From: Sesamum alatum
Taxonomy: Eukaryota; Streptophyta; Magnoliopsida; Lamiales; Pedaliaceae
Direction: 5' to 3'
Assembly: GCA_034509735.1 (NCBI GenBank)
Contig: JACGWO010000005.1
Span: 26,902,383 to 26,966,382, forward strand
DNA: 64,000 nt
In this document: positions 22,520 to 34,434 of the stretch, one piece after another
Numbering within the stretch: position 1 is the first letter of the stretch
Layout: the number at the start of each line of letters is the position of its first letter
Notes under the pieces: model-generated
Told to the model about the DNA's origin: nothing
Seen by the model: the letters and a program-made list of their open reading frames with translations, nothing else
The model's database searches: none
Translations under genes and position numbers: made by a program

Positions 22520-23073
22520 GACTACCAGAAAGTAGAGGAGAGTAGGGAAGCGTACCTAGACACAAGCAGGAAAAAGCAGGGAATAACGAGGAAAGCCTGA
22601 AAAATCATGAGAACTTGTAAAGAAAAATATGTTTTAGAAAATTTTTGGTAGAAGAAAAGATGGAGAATCTTTCAAACGAGGAAGAAGACTTTCTCTGAGA
22701 ATTCAGAGATGGTGAAAAAGTAACGTCCCCAAGGAAGGTCTTTATACACTAGCAGCCGAAGAGTCCCATCAGCGGCTGGGCTCGGCCTCACTCTTCCTCG
22801 CTTGGCGTCCACGCGCCAATCACAGGCCGCGTACGCTGGCACGCGCTGTAAGGCCTTCCCACTTTCCCTACCTTTTCGTAATAATTACCCTATCTTCTCC
22901 TATGTAGATAACTATAAATTTTTCAAAATCCGCGTGCTATCACACGTATCAGCACAACAGGACATCTCCTGCTAGTGCACCCAAGTATATAGCTCTTGTG
23001 CTAACCTTTGCAGGACTGCTTGCTTCTCCACCAGTCCGACAGCAAACCTCGCACTACTTGGAGTAGGAGGGAG

Positions 23074-23655
23074 TGATAACGCCCCCTCGAGTCCACCAGA
23101 CGACCCAACCCAAGAGCTAGGAGTAGGCCTCCAGGCCAGGCAGCCCAACAGGCCAAGACCATCAAGCCTAAAACAGTAAGGCTTCTTTATACATAAGCCC
23201 AGTTTTTATGCACTAACCTGACAGTCCCACGGAAAGGGCCCGTACAGCAAGCCTAGTCATCAAACAGCTCGGATTCCACATCACATAGCTAGCCAACATA
23301 CGGAGCCACATCATACTAAAAAATATCATCCAAATTCCCAGTAGATTGGCCAGAATCCGGGTCTTTCTCAACAGGTAACTGCTTTTTCGAAAAATATGGC
23401 AAATATGGCAGGATTGACTCACTATATCTTCACTAATTCAACTCCAATTCTCGCGCAATTTATTGGATTGAGAAGCTGACTTCCCAAGGTTCCAACGGTA
23501 TACGACACTCAACTTAATTCTTCTAAAATCGGGTTCATCGCCAGCTATAAAAAGAGCATAATGTGCAGTCATTTAGAGGACAACTTACATTAACATTGTC
23601 ACGCAAGTAACATCTATACTCTCTTGGCACTCACTCTCACACGGATTTTCAATTC
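23074..23655 (+). repeat. Family A LTR (A2), 3'-truncated
   Basis: Starts TGATAACGCCCCCTCGAGTCC after a purine tract and aligns with A1 until about 23655. The last ~160 bp are missing and replaced by anonymous AT-rich DNA, so no right target duplication exists. Confidence 0.85.
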
Positions 23656-25434
23656 CCTTTTGTAATCCAATTTCTGAAAGGAGAAAAAAAGATTATGATG
23701 ATATCATCTTTTAATTTCCTTCATTAAAAATAAATTTGACAATATTTGAAACTAATAAAAAGTAAAGATATTTATATTTCTAAATTTTATGCTAAGAATA
23801 CATATATGAAATAAGAATTTTGAAAGGCCATAAATATAAGATATAATAATAATAATATACCTAATAAAGATTTTCAAGTAGTTAGGTTAGTGCCATTAAC
23901 TATTATAGATACTGTAAAATAATTGAATTACTTTTTAATAAATAATTCATTCTATTAGGTTAAATTTTTTACTCTGAACTTCTAAATTAGTAAATACGTA
24001 AACTGTGACAATATAAATATAAATATATATATGTATAGTTTTATGAAAAGAAGATGATGGATAACTAAGAATGAGAAGTTAATATGAAACTATACAAAAA
24101 CATCACTACATACTAAAATAAAATTAGTGGATGATATATCACAAAGAGAATTTAGTCTATAAGTATCGTTGAATAAGAGTTTTAAATAAATAAACTTTAA
24201 CTTTAATGAACGAAATTTGAATAATTTGAGAACTTTAATACAAATAAAATTATATAAACTAATTTAAGCAAAATATTCATGACTATATCGCCACACTTAA
24301 AAAAGAGGCAAGAAATGCAAAATTTTAGTTTACTTATTCTAATTGAAATTGGAAATGAAAAATGTTGATGAACTATTATAACATAAAAATATATATTCAT
24401 TCAGTAATAAATTAGAGAAATCATAATTATTTGATTGCAAGAAATTACGAAATTAAAAATAAAATAATATTATTGGATTATTATAGTTAAAGGTAAATAG
24501 AAAAATAGAAAAATCATTCATCAATAAAACAAAGAATAGTAATCAATGGAACATGAAGCAAAAAAAATAATTGAAAAATAAAAATCCGAAAAGTTTAAGT
24601 AAATGCTCAAAATAATAAGAGCAAATAAATAAAATTATAAAATTATAAAACTTTTAAGAAGTAAATATAAGAATAAATCATGGTAATTCTCCATAAAATA
24701 AGTAAAAATAGTATTTAAAAGATGATGAAAAGAAGATTAACTAAAACACAGAAAGAAAAATACATAGGTGATGTAAAATTGGACATAAAAAAGCAAAAGA
24801 ATAAAAAAGAAATCATTTGGTAATGCAACAGGGAAAGAAGCTAGAATTGTTGTATCAGGTTTTCTTTACATTAATGAAAAATATACTATCTGTTATATAG
24901 TAAAAAGGCTTTTACTTTCTAAAAACAATTATAAACAAAATTTGAAATTGAAAAATTCATATATTTATCAAGTATGATCGCCCTTTTGTATTACAATAAA
25001 TTCAAACCTATGAAACTTATAATGTATTTCATGTTGAAATTTTTAGCAACATTCAAAAAAATATTTCACATAGGAAAAAAATTATTCATATATATGGGCG
25101 AAGATGGCAAAATGTATTTTGTAATATAAATTTTTAAATAGTGATGTGGCCTATGATTTTTCACACCTCAATAACAATGGAATATTAAAAATCAAATCAA
25201 GTCAGAAAAAACTAAGAATAAAAATTTATTTTGAATAAAATTTAAAACTTACTTTATGAATATTAATGAACCAATAGAAAATTATTAAAATATGTTAATA
25301 AAAGATATAAATTATAAAAAAATAATAAATTTTATCATTAGTTGAATTAGGAATTTACTGAATGAGATATACAAAGAGATTGATAAAAGGCTGATGATAC
25401 TTCCTCCAACTCCCCCAAATAACACCTTTTGCAG
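23656..25434. other. AT-rich intergenic, no gene
   Basis: About 1.8 kb of AT-rich sequence without a supported open frame. The 3' part, from ~25300, may be intron of the eIF6 pseudogene. Confidence 0.55.
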
Positions 25435-25945
25435 GAAATAAAAACGGGTTGCTTTTGCCCCACAATACTACTGATCAAGGTGATGCCACAACCTATGATG
25501 TGCTCTATTACATTCCATATATATTCTTGCAATCCATTTCAAATTGGCATGTTTAGTAAATAAATAAATCTGCTCAGTTCCATCTCAAAACGCAAGCTAT
25601 GTGTTCTGCTTTCTGGTTGGGTTGCAAATCCATGGATCATCTCAGTAATTGTAGGCCAGAGTTTTGCTTTGCTCAGTTACTTGTAGCAAGAATAATGCTT
25701 GGCCGTCGAGTCAAGGCTGTGCCCTTATGTATGAGATTTGTTATTTGTTAAACTTTGTCAATACCTGTGCATCATCTAGTTCCGTTCTTCACTGTATACT
25801 GAGTTCTATAGTACTGTGTTGGATGCAATATGTTGCATGATTTGAATGCAATATCTGTGTATGAATGGCACTATAGTCTTGTAGCAATGTTCTTATGAAT
25901 TCATTATTCTTAATGTCGCAAAGGAAGTATAAATGCAGTGATAAG

Positions 25946-26577
25946 TGTGGGAAATAAGCTTTAAAATTTTTTTATTTTACATTATTTCCAACATTTAATA
26001 CTTCATGATTTTCACTAATGACCTCATTTTATTGTCAGTTTATTATAGTATTTATTATATGACTGTTGGACTTTTAATATTCATTGTATGGCCCTTCTTA
26101 TTTTAATTTATAATCATATTTATTCTCAATTTATAATATAATTTAATAGGGTAATTATTCTATATAACGGTCATATTTTCTATCTATATAAAGAGAGGTC
26201 TTGAGGTGTTTGGAGTAGTACAAAGTTGAAAAATATTTTATACTCCAACAAGTTTTGGAAGTTTTGGCAACGTGACTGTGGACTGGTTCCTAGTCTTCTC
26301 GTGGTCGTGCACATGGGATGAGATATTGCTGAGAGCTAATGGGGTTTATCCTGAAGTCATGGTCAGCCGTTAACACCTGCACGTAGGGAGGCAATCATGG
26401 CTTTAGGACAGCGACAAGTGTCGTAACTCTCCATCGGTGCAGCGTTTCTAATTTCTCAAGTTTTATTTCATTTATTTCCTTACTATATATCATTGTGATA
26501 AACTATTATATTGATTTGGTATATACAATTATTTTAGAGATATAATTATAAACACAAATCACACAATTTCCACAACA
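25946..26577 (+). mobile_element. Probable solo LTR in eIF6 intron
   Basis: TGTGGGAAAT at the left and ATTTCCACA(ACA) at the right form an inverted terminus ~630 bp apart. The interior has a TATA-like TATATAAAGAGAGG (about 26195). The flanks ATAAG / ATTAG match 4 of 5, so the assignment as a copia-like solo LTR is likely but not proven. Confidence 0.55.
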
Positions 26578-27033
26578 ATTAGTTGATTCCCTTCTTGTTG
26601 GTTAAATGAGTGCTACCCCGTTATTGTATAGTTGTTCCTAGAATTATGGTCTTTATGATTTTAGTTTTGTTGGATATGTATACCTGATGCTAATGCGTTC
26701 TTCTGGTGTTATAGAACTTCAACACTTGAGGAAACTGTATTGCCTGCAATGATCATGTTGCTCTTACACATCCTGATCTGGACAGGGTAAATATTTCATA
26801 AGTTTAAGTTGTCTACTATGTCTTCAACGCTTTTCTTTTTTTATTTTAAATTCTGGTGAATTTGAGGTGACTTTTCTGTTTGATGAGCAGAATTTTTGTT
26901 TCTAATCCATCTGTTGGAGTCTTTTATGCTTAGATTCATTTTTCCTCACTCTATTGGAGGTTAGAAAGTACATGATTTTGTTTATGAAAAACTGACCTAA
27001 TTGCCTGCGTCGACACTCTTATTGGTTTAGTAG

Positions 27034-27207
27034 GACCAAAAAGATTTGACCCTTAAAATTCCTGAACCTGCTTTGATATACCCTAAACCTGCTTCGCAAG
27101 ATTTCTCTAAAATTTCCAAAAGAATATCAACTGCTGAAGAAAAATACAGGCTTGTGGAGTTCCACAGCTGTTTTCTTTTCAAGGATGGCTGTAATGGTCC
27201 ATTAGAG
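27034..27207 (+). pseudogene. Unidentified exon-like ORF between eIF6 exons
   Basis: A 174-bp block exactly 58 codons long, open throughout, preceded by TTTAGTAG and followed by GTGTAT, so it looks like a phase-0 exon. It encodes DQKDLTLKIPEPALIYPKPA, SKRISTAEEKYRLVEFHS and CFLFKDGCNGPLE. It is not part of eIF6 and I do not recognise the family. It lies in the intron between the second and third eIF6 exons, on the same strand. It may be a fragment of a second host gene brought together with eIF6 by a transposon, or a spurious frame. Confidence 0.4.
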
Positions 27208-27711
27208 GTGTATTTTTCCTACACTGTTTATTGTTGAATCACAGCCCTGACAAATGCACATGTCTCTCTCTTTTTTTTTCTTGGGATTTTTGGATTCTAC
27301 ACGGAAGGTCTCATTTGGATGTTCATTTTTTCTCATCAAGAGGCTTTATTTTACTTCGTCACAATTTTTACGTGTTATTTTTTTCTTGTTGATATGTGGA
27401 AATGAAAAGATGGAGTGGTTTTTTGCATTATTAGTCTTCACGAAAGTACACTTGCATACTGGCTCAAAAGTGCCAAATATTGTGCTGCATCTCGTGTCTC
27501 ATTTGACAAATACTTATTTGTTGCATTTGGTCTCAAATATGTTTAATCAGTATTGCGAAGTGACCAATCTTCAATATTGTCAGGAAACTGAGGAGATGAT
27601 CGCTGATGTTCTCGGAGTAGAAGTTTGCCGGCAGACAATTGCCGGCAATATACTTGTGGGGAGCTTCTGTACATTCTCCAATCGAGGTGGCTTGGTAAGA
27701 GCTTGTTCTCC

Positions 27712-28548
27712 TATGCAAGTACTTGACGTTTTGTGTAGCCGTGGAGACCTCCAGGGTCATAGTGTTGAACCGGTGGAGGTATTCTCTAAAAGATTCAGTA
27801 TCCTTTTGGCAAATTGATGCAAAAACAACAAACGGAGCTCCTGGAAGCTCTTCACCAACCCAACCGGTAGTTGACTAAACCATTGCTGGGCCGCTCTAGC
27901 AAAAGTGGTGACGAACACCTGGCACTTGATTCCATTTGTGTACTGATGGAGCAAGGCGGCATTCTCAAACTGGGACAAGTGCTCCTGAGGGTCCGTACTA
28001 CCATCATATTCCGTCATAGCTGGAGTTCTGCAGTTACGAGGGAGTTCATCAGCCATAACTCCCTCGCTGAATGGAATGCCCCCCTGGCTCTTGAAGGGGA
28101 CTCCCATCACTCTATGTTGAACGTCCTGCAGGCTCTTCTGCAACGATTCTAGTTGAGCCTCCCAGCGGGAAGGGGCTTCTGCCATACCCGCAGGAGCAGG
28201 GACAGTTTCCTCCTCTGGAGCCGTGGGGAGCCTCCGTGCAGGGAGGATCTCCTCACCTTCCGCCGGCCCTTCTACCGCCAGGCGGGCCTTTTGAGGTCTG
28301 GGGACCGCGGCCGCCAGGAGGGCAGGGTTGGCAATCGCCATGTGTTCTCTGATGCCAGCTCTGATCATCCACTGGAGTGTCGCCATCAAGCCAGGGGACA
28401 CCCTATCAGAGGAAGTGTCCGAAGAGGTACCATCCCAAGATGGATCCGATGGGGGGTCAGAGGGGCCTGATGGCCCTGCATCAGTGTGCGTTGTGGATGC
28501 CAGGGGCGCTCCAGTTACCACCTGCAGGGCTTGGGGTTCGGTGGGCAA
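27712..28548 (-). pseudogene. Gypsy family B gag, truncated (B2)
   Basis: ATG at 28548 (MPTEPQALQVVTGAP). A Pro/Ser/Asp-rich N-terminus is followed by an Ala/Glu/Pro-rich stretch, a coiled-coil patch (WEAQLESLQKSLQDVQHRV) and the start of the retrotransposon gag domain ([52 protein letters not shown]). Around 27800 the frame shifts and continues as [17 protein letters not shown] until about 27712, where the retrotransposon stops and eIF6 sequence begins. Protease and pol are absent. The frame is open for 263 codons, long for a relic, so degradation is moderate. Confidence 0.85.
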
Positions 28549-28724
28549 CGTCCGTTCCCTTCTGCTTGTCCAACCTCATGTTGGTAGTTTCCATTGATCT
28601 CACGTCTTAACTCGGTGTTCCCATAGACGGCGCCAATTGATGTGCGCAAAAAGTGCTCAATCACAGTAGTCTTCCTGGACTTGAGCGTAATGGACCTGGA
28701 TTTTGCGAATTTTGACAAGGAACC

Positions 28725-29410
28725 TACAAAAAAAATATTAGCACTCTGACGATCAAGTCAGTAAACAATTTTGAAATAAATAAACTGAAATGCAAGAAGA
28801 ATTTAACTAGAATCAAGAGCATAAAAGTAGGAACGTGTAAATTAATGAGAGATTCGGGGATTTAGAGTGTAGAGAGACGTTACTCAGCTGGCAATGGGAG
28901 TTGGTATTTATAGGAAGAGTGTCTTGAGGGAGGAGAGTTCTAAGGGGGGGTAGGACTCCTAGGGGATCGACGTAGGCTTCCCTAGAGTCCCATCCTTCTT
29001 GACCTCTTAGAAATGGGGTGTTGGTTGAGAGATCTGTCCTAGAGTCGAGGAGGAGGGGGGCTTTATCCAATATGATCCGAGTTTCGGTTGACCGAATCTT
29101 TAGGCTCTCTACTGAGAGTCGATCCTCCAAATGCATCTTGGCCTGGGTTGGCCAGGCTTTTCCGTGGGCTTCCGCATCCTGGGTTGTAAGTAGGCCGTCT
29201 TCGCAAGTTCTTCCCTCCTGGGCCTTTTCCTTTTGTTTGGGCCTTTCTCCCTCGCCTGAGGTGGGCCTGGCCTGGTCCTTGGGCGGGCCTGGCATCACCT
29301 TTCCTCAACTGGGCTAAGGGCTATTGGGTTACTTTTCCTTTGGGCTTGTCTCTTGTAGATGGATCCTTCCCGTTCTTGGACCATGCATATGGACCGACTT
29401 TTTTTATGCA
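28725..29410 (-). repeat. Family B LTR (B2), 5' LTR of the truncated gag
   Basis: Aligns with 5789-6397 and 46343-46966. The inner edge is AACC|TACAAAAAAAAT (28725); the outer edge is probably ...TTTATGCA (about 29410). Contains the shared motif TTAGCACTCTGACGATCAAG. Leader 28549-28724 separates it from gag and includes TTGGCGCCGTCTATGGGAA on the minus strand (28638-28620), the primer-region motif of this group. Confidence 0.75.
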
Positions 29411-29706
29411 TACCAGAATCCAAATTCTTCTTCTTTCTTTCCTTTTCTTTTTTTTTTTTTTTTCACTTGGTAGACTATATCAAATGAATGTGGAGTTAAT
29501 AAATTACATATTATAAGCATGTAAATATATATCAAATTAATACCTTTACTGATTATATTAAAATATTAGTTATCACATTCTAAAATAAAACCATATATTA
29601 TAATTAAAAAAATAAATAGAAAGTAACTGAAAAGGAAAAATATGAGCAATACTTTTGAAACAATAAATTGGATAGGGAACTAAAAAATAGAACATATAAC
29701 AAGAAA
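29411..29706. other. AT-rich intergenic with T-rich tract
   Basis: A CT/T-rich run at 29430-29463 and otherwise anonymous AT-rich sequence. Confidence 0.6.
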
Positions 29707-29709
29707 TAA

Positions 29710-30040
29710 CACTACAAAAAATATAATATTTAACCATGGCTAATTGCCATAATTAATACTAAATAACTGTAGTGAATAGTCATTGAGTACCACATTGACC
29801 ATGGTCATGCAATGGTTGTCGGCCGTGGTTTTTGTGAGGGTAGCTAAAACATTTGTCATGGCTAAAAGCCATGGCGAATGTTTTTACCACGGTTAAAAGC
29901 CGTGGCAATAAGTTTTTCATGATGAAAAAACTAGTTTTTGTATCGTTTTTTATTTAACCGTAGTTAATAATAATTATTTACCACAGTTTTTAGCCATGGT
30001 CATTAAAAATGTAGCTAATATTGATTTTTTTATTCTAGTG
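29710..30040. mobile_element. CACTA-type MITE (331 bp)
   Basis: Begins CACTACAAAAAATA and ends TTTTTATTCTAGTG, flanked by perfect 3-bp TAA duplications (29707-29709, 30041-30043). The interior is rich in imperfect palindromes of CCATGGCTAAAAGCCATGGC type and has no ORF. Related to the elements at 54447-54745 and 54991-55287. Confidence 0.9.
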
Positions 30041-30043
30041 TAA

Positions 30044-30862
30044 CAAGAAATTGTCTAAGTTGAAAGTACACAAAATTTTATTTTGTTTAATTTTCACGAC
30101 ATCATGGACGTAAAATAACAAGCAATTAATATGACTGAAGTTTTGAAGTTGGAAAATTGTGTAGACAATATTACAATAAATAATTAAATTGAAAATTTAA
30201 ATATAATAATTACTATTAAAATATAATTTGATACTGAGGGTCTATCAATTTGGACTACTTTTTTCCCAAAAAATAACTAATAATTACCAATAAATTTCAA
30301 ATTATTTATAAATAAAAAAAATAAAAGAATAACAACAGAGGAAATACAATGAACGTATAATTAAATCTCTGGGCAAATTGCGAACCCATTTCATCCACAA
30401 CACAAAAGAGCTATGAAATCACTCCACAATAACACAAGAGCTGAACCTGACTCCAATAGCATCCAATTGTAATGTGTCAAAAACCATCACTCCCATGTTC
30501 CAGGAAATCGGCGTAACTTAACATTAGTAACCTTTATCAATTACTTTATTTATCGTTTTATCTCATTTTATGTATTCATGAGGAATTATAAGCCAGAGAA
30601 TGTATATGTGAAAAATATATTATCCACCAATTTCAAGAAGCAAATCATCAAAGGCAATGTCATATTTCAAAATAATGCTGAAGGCCATTCATATATCCAC
30701 ATACTTGTACAGATGTTCAATTATATATTTGTGAGCACCGGAAAGCAAAAGCAACATATTAGAAACTACAAACAAGACTTCTGTGTAGAGCGAAAAGGAA
30801 ACGTGATGACACTGGTAACGACATGCATGAAGCAGCCATCAAACAAAATAAAAGGATTATCT
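30044..30862. other. Intergenic, no supported gene
   Basis: AT-rich. The 95-codon open frame at 30578-30865 shows no domain, no splice context and no similarity I recognise, so it is not annotated as a gene. Confidence 0.55.
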
Positions 30863-32408
30863 TAGGGGTGTAAATGGGTAGGGTCTTACCCTACCTAGGC
30901 CCATAGATTAATTTAAGGGTTTATTACAATTTTCATCCTGTAATTATAGGTATTTGGCGTTTTGCTCCTTTAAATTTCTAGGGTAGCAAAATAGTCCTTT
31001 AACTTTTCCGTTAATTGCAATTTTCATCTGTAATTATAGGTATTTTGCATTTTGGTCCTTTAAGTTTCTAGGGTAGCAAAAATAGTCCTTTAACTTTTCA
31101 ATTATCGCGATTCTCGTCCTTTGATCGCCGAATTTTTTAAACGATGAGGTTGATTTCTTCTTGAGTGATACCACATTCAGGCATTGCTCCTTCTTCGGGC
31201 GAGTTGAAAAGCCTTACGTGTGAATTGCGTGTCAATATTTTGGCGAGTTTTAAAAAATCCAGCGACCAGAGGACGAAAATTGCGAAAATTAAAAAGTTAA
31301 AGGACTATTTTGCTACCCTAGAAACTTAAAGAACCAAAACGCCAAATGCCTATAATACAGGACAAAAATTGCAATTAACCCTTAATTTAAAGACCCATAC
31401 CCAGACCCAATGAATATAATTAGACTCGGACCCAGACCCAGACCCATTAAATATATATAGATTGGATTTGGGTAGGGTCTCTACCCATTAAGACCCATGG
31501 GCCTATGTACCCAATTTGGACCCAAAAAGATATTTCTATTTTTCTTTTTAATTTAATTGGATTATTATTTATCAATCTATCTAAGTTCAAGTAAACAAAT
31601 CTAGAAAGCTTAAGACATCATAAAAATATTTATCATGTAATTCTAACCATGTATATTTTTTAACAATAAATAATTGAATAATTAGTTATATAAATATATT
31701 AATTATGCTAGGTATATTTATCAACATCTTGATAGGCAATAATGTTTTATGGAAGTAACAAAACTGATCAAAACTTTATAATATTAAATTTGATTGCTAT
31801 TAAATATGTAGATTTATTATTTTCATTAGATTATTTTTATAATAAATGATATATTCTTTAAAAAATTTATAAAAAAAGAGTTATTTGTGAATTGATTTCA
31901 GTAATCTTGAATTTATTAATAAATTCTATGTAAAAACTAGAAAATTAAAAATTAAAAATATTGATAAATCTAATGTATATAGTAAACGATATAGTAAATT
32001 ATTCCTAATTCAAGACACAACTTTCTATTTTTTATAATCATTTATTATAATCTTCAAATATAAAGAATTAATTTGTTTCGTCTTACTTTGGTGATTGTGA
32101 TCTGAGTAAATTTGTGTTGAGTATATATCTAATATACTTTCTTGTTTTTAATTTAATCTAAAATTTATTTAGTCTTTTTTAATTATCTTGTCTTAAATAA
32201 AACTATCAAATATTATCCAACAATTAAGAAGAAAAAAATAAGAAAAAAATTATTGGGTCTAGACCCTACCGGGACCCAAAACACTGGATACAAAACAATA
32301 GTATTGGGTCTTGAGGGTGTTGGGTAGGGTATGTATATTATTTAATAGTATGGGTCTCTATTATGTATGGGTCTGGCTAGAATCTTATCCTACCCATTAA
32401 CAGCCCTA
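30863..32408. mobile_element. Non-autonomous hAT element with a nested MITE
   Basis: Left end TAGGGGTGTAAATGGGTAGG and right end the complement of CCTACCCATTAACAGCCCTA. Eight-bp flanks GATTATCT / AATTACCT match 6 of 8. Subterminal runs of GGGTAGGGTC and ACCCAGACCC mark the family. A second copy with a perfect duplication lies at 47143-47780. Length without the nested MITE is about 1.07 kb; no transposase. Confidence 0.82.
30917..31381. mobile_element. MULE-type MITE nested in the hAT element
   Basis: 465 bp with long imperfect inverted ends (GGGTTTATTACAATTTTCAT versus complement of ATTGCAATTAACCC; similarity extends ~55 bp through ATTTGGCGTTTTG). Perfect 9-bp duplications TTAATTTAA lie at 30908-30916 and 31382-31390. 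Confidence 0.9.
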
Positions 32409-33200
32409 AATTACCTCCATTATGATGCTTGATCCAACAACGAGTAATAAACAATATTTAGATCAATTAAAATCAAGTAATCTATACTATATTATGAATA
32501 AAATTTTGATGGTAGCTTAATACTCTTTTTAGTAAAAAAATAAAAATTTGTAGAAAAACAATGTTTTAATAGAAAAAAAAATATTTAATAATCTTGAATT
32601 CTTTTAACTTACGTAGACAAAAGTGTGAAGAGATATTTATACCTTGAAGAACTATTTTAAATAATAAATGGGAATTAGTTATAAAAGGACAGTTCTACCT
32701 AAATATAATTGTAGTAGTTCTAACTGAAAAGACGAGTATTTAGTAGTTCTAACTTTTTTGTCAATTGAAACATAATAAGAAGGTGAATAATAATAAATAT
32801 TTTTTTCCAAAAAAGGTTTCATATTAGCCTACATATGGTAGCTTTTGACTATAAAGTTGTGTAGGAACCACAATTGTAAAATACTAAAGCTAAAACTTTA
32901 ATGATTAACAAAATATATTAAAGAACCAATTAAAAATTATCAATAAAGAACCAATTAAAAATTATCAATCTTTCCGGTGTAAGAAGGGCATCTAAAAAAT
33001 ACAAAAAAAAAAAAATTAAAACAAGTCAATATTGTATAATACTATAAGTAACAAATGGACCAAACTTCCGTGGCTTCCTAATAATAGGCTTTAAGCAAAT
33101 GAAAACGAACAGGAAGAAAATAAATGAAATTAATGAAAAATGAATTTTTATTAATCCAGTTCTGTTTCTTTCTTAAGGTTGGAGTAGGAATGAGAAAGAG
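32409..33200. other. AT-rich intergenic, nothing recognised
   Basis: No gene or element border was seen. A 17-bp local duplication (AAGAACCAATTAAAAATTA) occurs near 32920-32960. Confidence 0.55.
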
Positions 33201-33298
33201 TTATAACATGATGTTCTCCCCATTGCTTTGTTTGCTGCAAGAAAGGATTAGAAAGAGGCATACTGATATACGTGCTTGTGTTTACCTACTGGGTGCAG

Positions 33299-34434
33299 GA
33301 AGAATGTTTCAGAAGCTGCTGCAAGAAAAGGCGGAGGCGACTCTGGGTGCTGGCTCCTTTGCAAGGCAAGCCCTGATCAAGAGTCCTCATTCCACTCCTG
33401 CAAGCTTGGCCTCCACTGGAGACCCCAAAGAAAAACGCTCTGCTGAGGCCATCCCAAACCCCCACCAAGAAGGCTAAGGGTCAACACGGTCTCTGGCGCC
33501 ACCTGCTCCTCGCCCAGTTACACGAGCGGGAACTCCCCGCCCTGCTGATGAGAGGGCGGCACGAAGGAAGCTCTCCCCTGAGTGGACCTTGCAGGAGGAC
33601 TATTCCCTGCTGCTGGATGAGGGGGAGCCTAGTCGGGCTGGTGAATTTCTAAAGGGGATCAAGCCACGTCAGGACAAGACGTATGCAGACAACCTGCCCC
33701 AAGCTCAGGCCCTAGGTCTCTTTGCAACTTACCTTAATAGGGTAAGTGCCTGTACCAAACAACTTAGTGCATGATAATTAATTGAACCAGATGGATGTAA
33801 CCTGATTGTTTTATTCTTGCTGTGCAAGCCTGTGTGCTGGGGCAGCTTGTTCAGCTGGCTGGAGCAGGGAGGTCTTTTGTTCGAGGGCTCCCTCAAGCGG
33901 GTGGAAGAGCTGTAGGAGGTAACCACAGGCTGAGGGAAGCGGTTCAGAAGAGGGATGGGGCTCTCCAGGAGGATGCTACCAGCCTGCGCCCATCTGCAGG
34001 AGGAGGTCACTTCCTTGCATGTCCGGTTGGAGCAGGCGGCCCTGCAAGCCGAGAAGGAAAGGAAGGAGTTGATCCGCCGATAACCCAAAATGGAGGAAGG
34101 CCGAGAATTGCTGAAGGGTATTTGGCGGAGTCACCTAGCGGAGTACACCAAGTCCCAATAGTTTCAGAGTCTGCTGGCGGATCAGGCTCTAAAGTACTAT
34201 TACCACAGCTTCCAGACCTGCACTCAACAATTTGCTACGGCTGGCTATCCTCCAGTCAGTGTTGATGCCTCCTTCGTGGAGCAAAATGCAGGCCTAGCGA
34301 CAGCCCCAACCCCAGATGATGATGGACTTGCCCCTGGACCTCACTGGGCAGGTGGCGGGAGATGCAGTGCCCTTGAGATCAGAACCTCCTGTTGCAGCTA
34401 GTGAAGGAAGTGCGCCTCCCCCGGCTGGTAACTG
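33299..34434 (+). pseudogene. Antisense additional ORF (aORF), copy in G2
   Basis: Same gene as 22519-20518, here on the plus strand because the element is inverted. Exon 33299-33741 follows TGGGTGCAG and encodes RMFQKLLQEKAEATLGAGSF, one TAA (33474), then WTLQEDYSLLLDEGEPSRAG and LGLFATYLNR before GTAAGT. Exon 33846-34434 follows GGGGCAG and encodes FSWLEQGGLLFEGSLKRVEE, then in shifting frames the coiled coil and GFQTC.QQFATAGYPP equivalent (YYYHSFQTCTQQFATAGYPP), ending EPPVAASEGSAPPPAGN at TGA 34432. Intron borders and the terminal peptide match the G1 copy, although each copy has its own stops and slips. Role unknown. Confidence 0.7.

Larger units (their letters stand above)
18143..23655 (+). 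mobile_element. Gypsy family A element G1 (Tat-type), deleted gag-pol but retaining antisense gene
   Basis: 5' LTR 18143-18885; residual pol C-terminus 18920-19215; tandem-repeat spacer 19335-19650; a multi-exon gene on the opposite strand 22519-20518; a purine-rich tract (GAGTAGGAGGGAG, 23061-23073); and the start of the 3' LTR (23074-23655, cut short). The deletion joins the leader just after the 5' LTR to the last ~100 codons of pol. The extra ORF and tandem repeats between pol and the 3' LTR place it in the Tat branch of Ty3/gypsy. Confidence 0.85.
25435..27694 (+). pseudogene. eIF6: Translation initiation factor 6 (eIF6) pseudogene, intron-containing, truncated
   Basis: Three exons match plant eIF6, the anti-association factor that binds the 60S subunit and acts in its biogenesis. 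Exon 25435-25479 (after TTTTGCAG, before GTGATG) encodes GNKNGLLLPHNTTDQ. Exon 26715-26786 encodes ELQHLR, then jumps to CIACNDHVALTHPDLDR, so about 20 codons are deleted and the frame is shifted. Exon 27584-27694 encodes [27 protein letters not shown]... SNRGGL, followed by GTAAGA. Splice phases fit: CAAG|AACTT rebuilds Gln-Glu. The first exon(s) and everything after GGL are missing; family B gypsy sequence starts ~20 bp downstream. Because introns are kept, it is a DNA-level copy, not a processed pseudogene. Confidence 0.88.

Noticed and set aside
28153..28610. Plus-strand open frames of 77-105 codons
   Set aside because: Antisense shadows of the family B gag, which has the matching gag domain on the minus strand.
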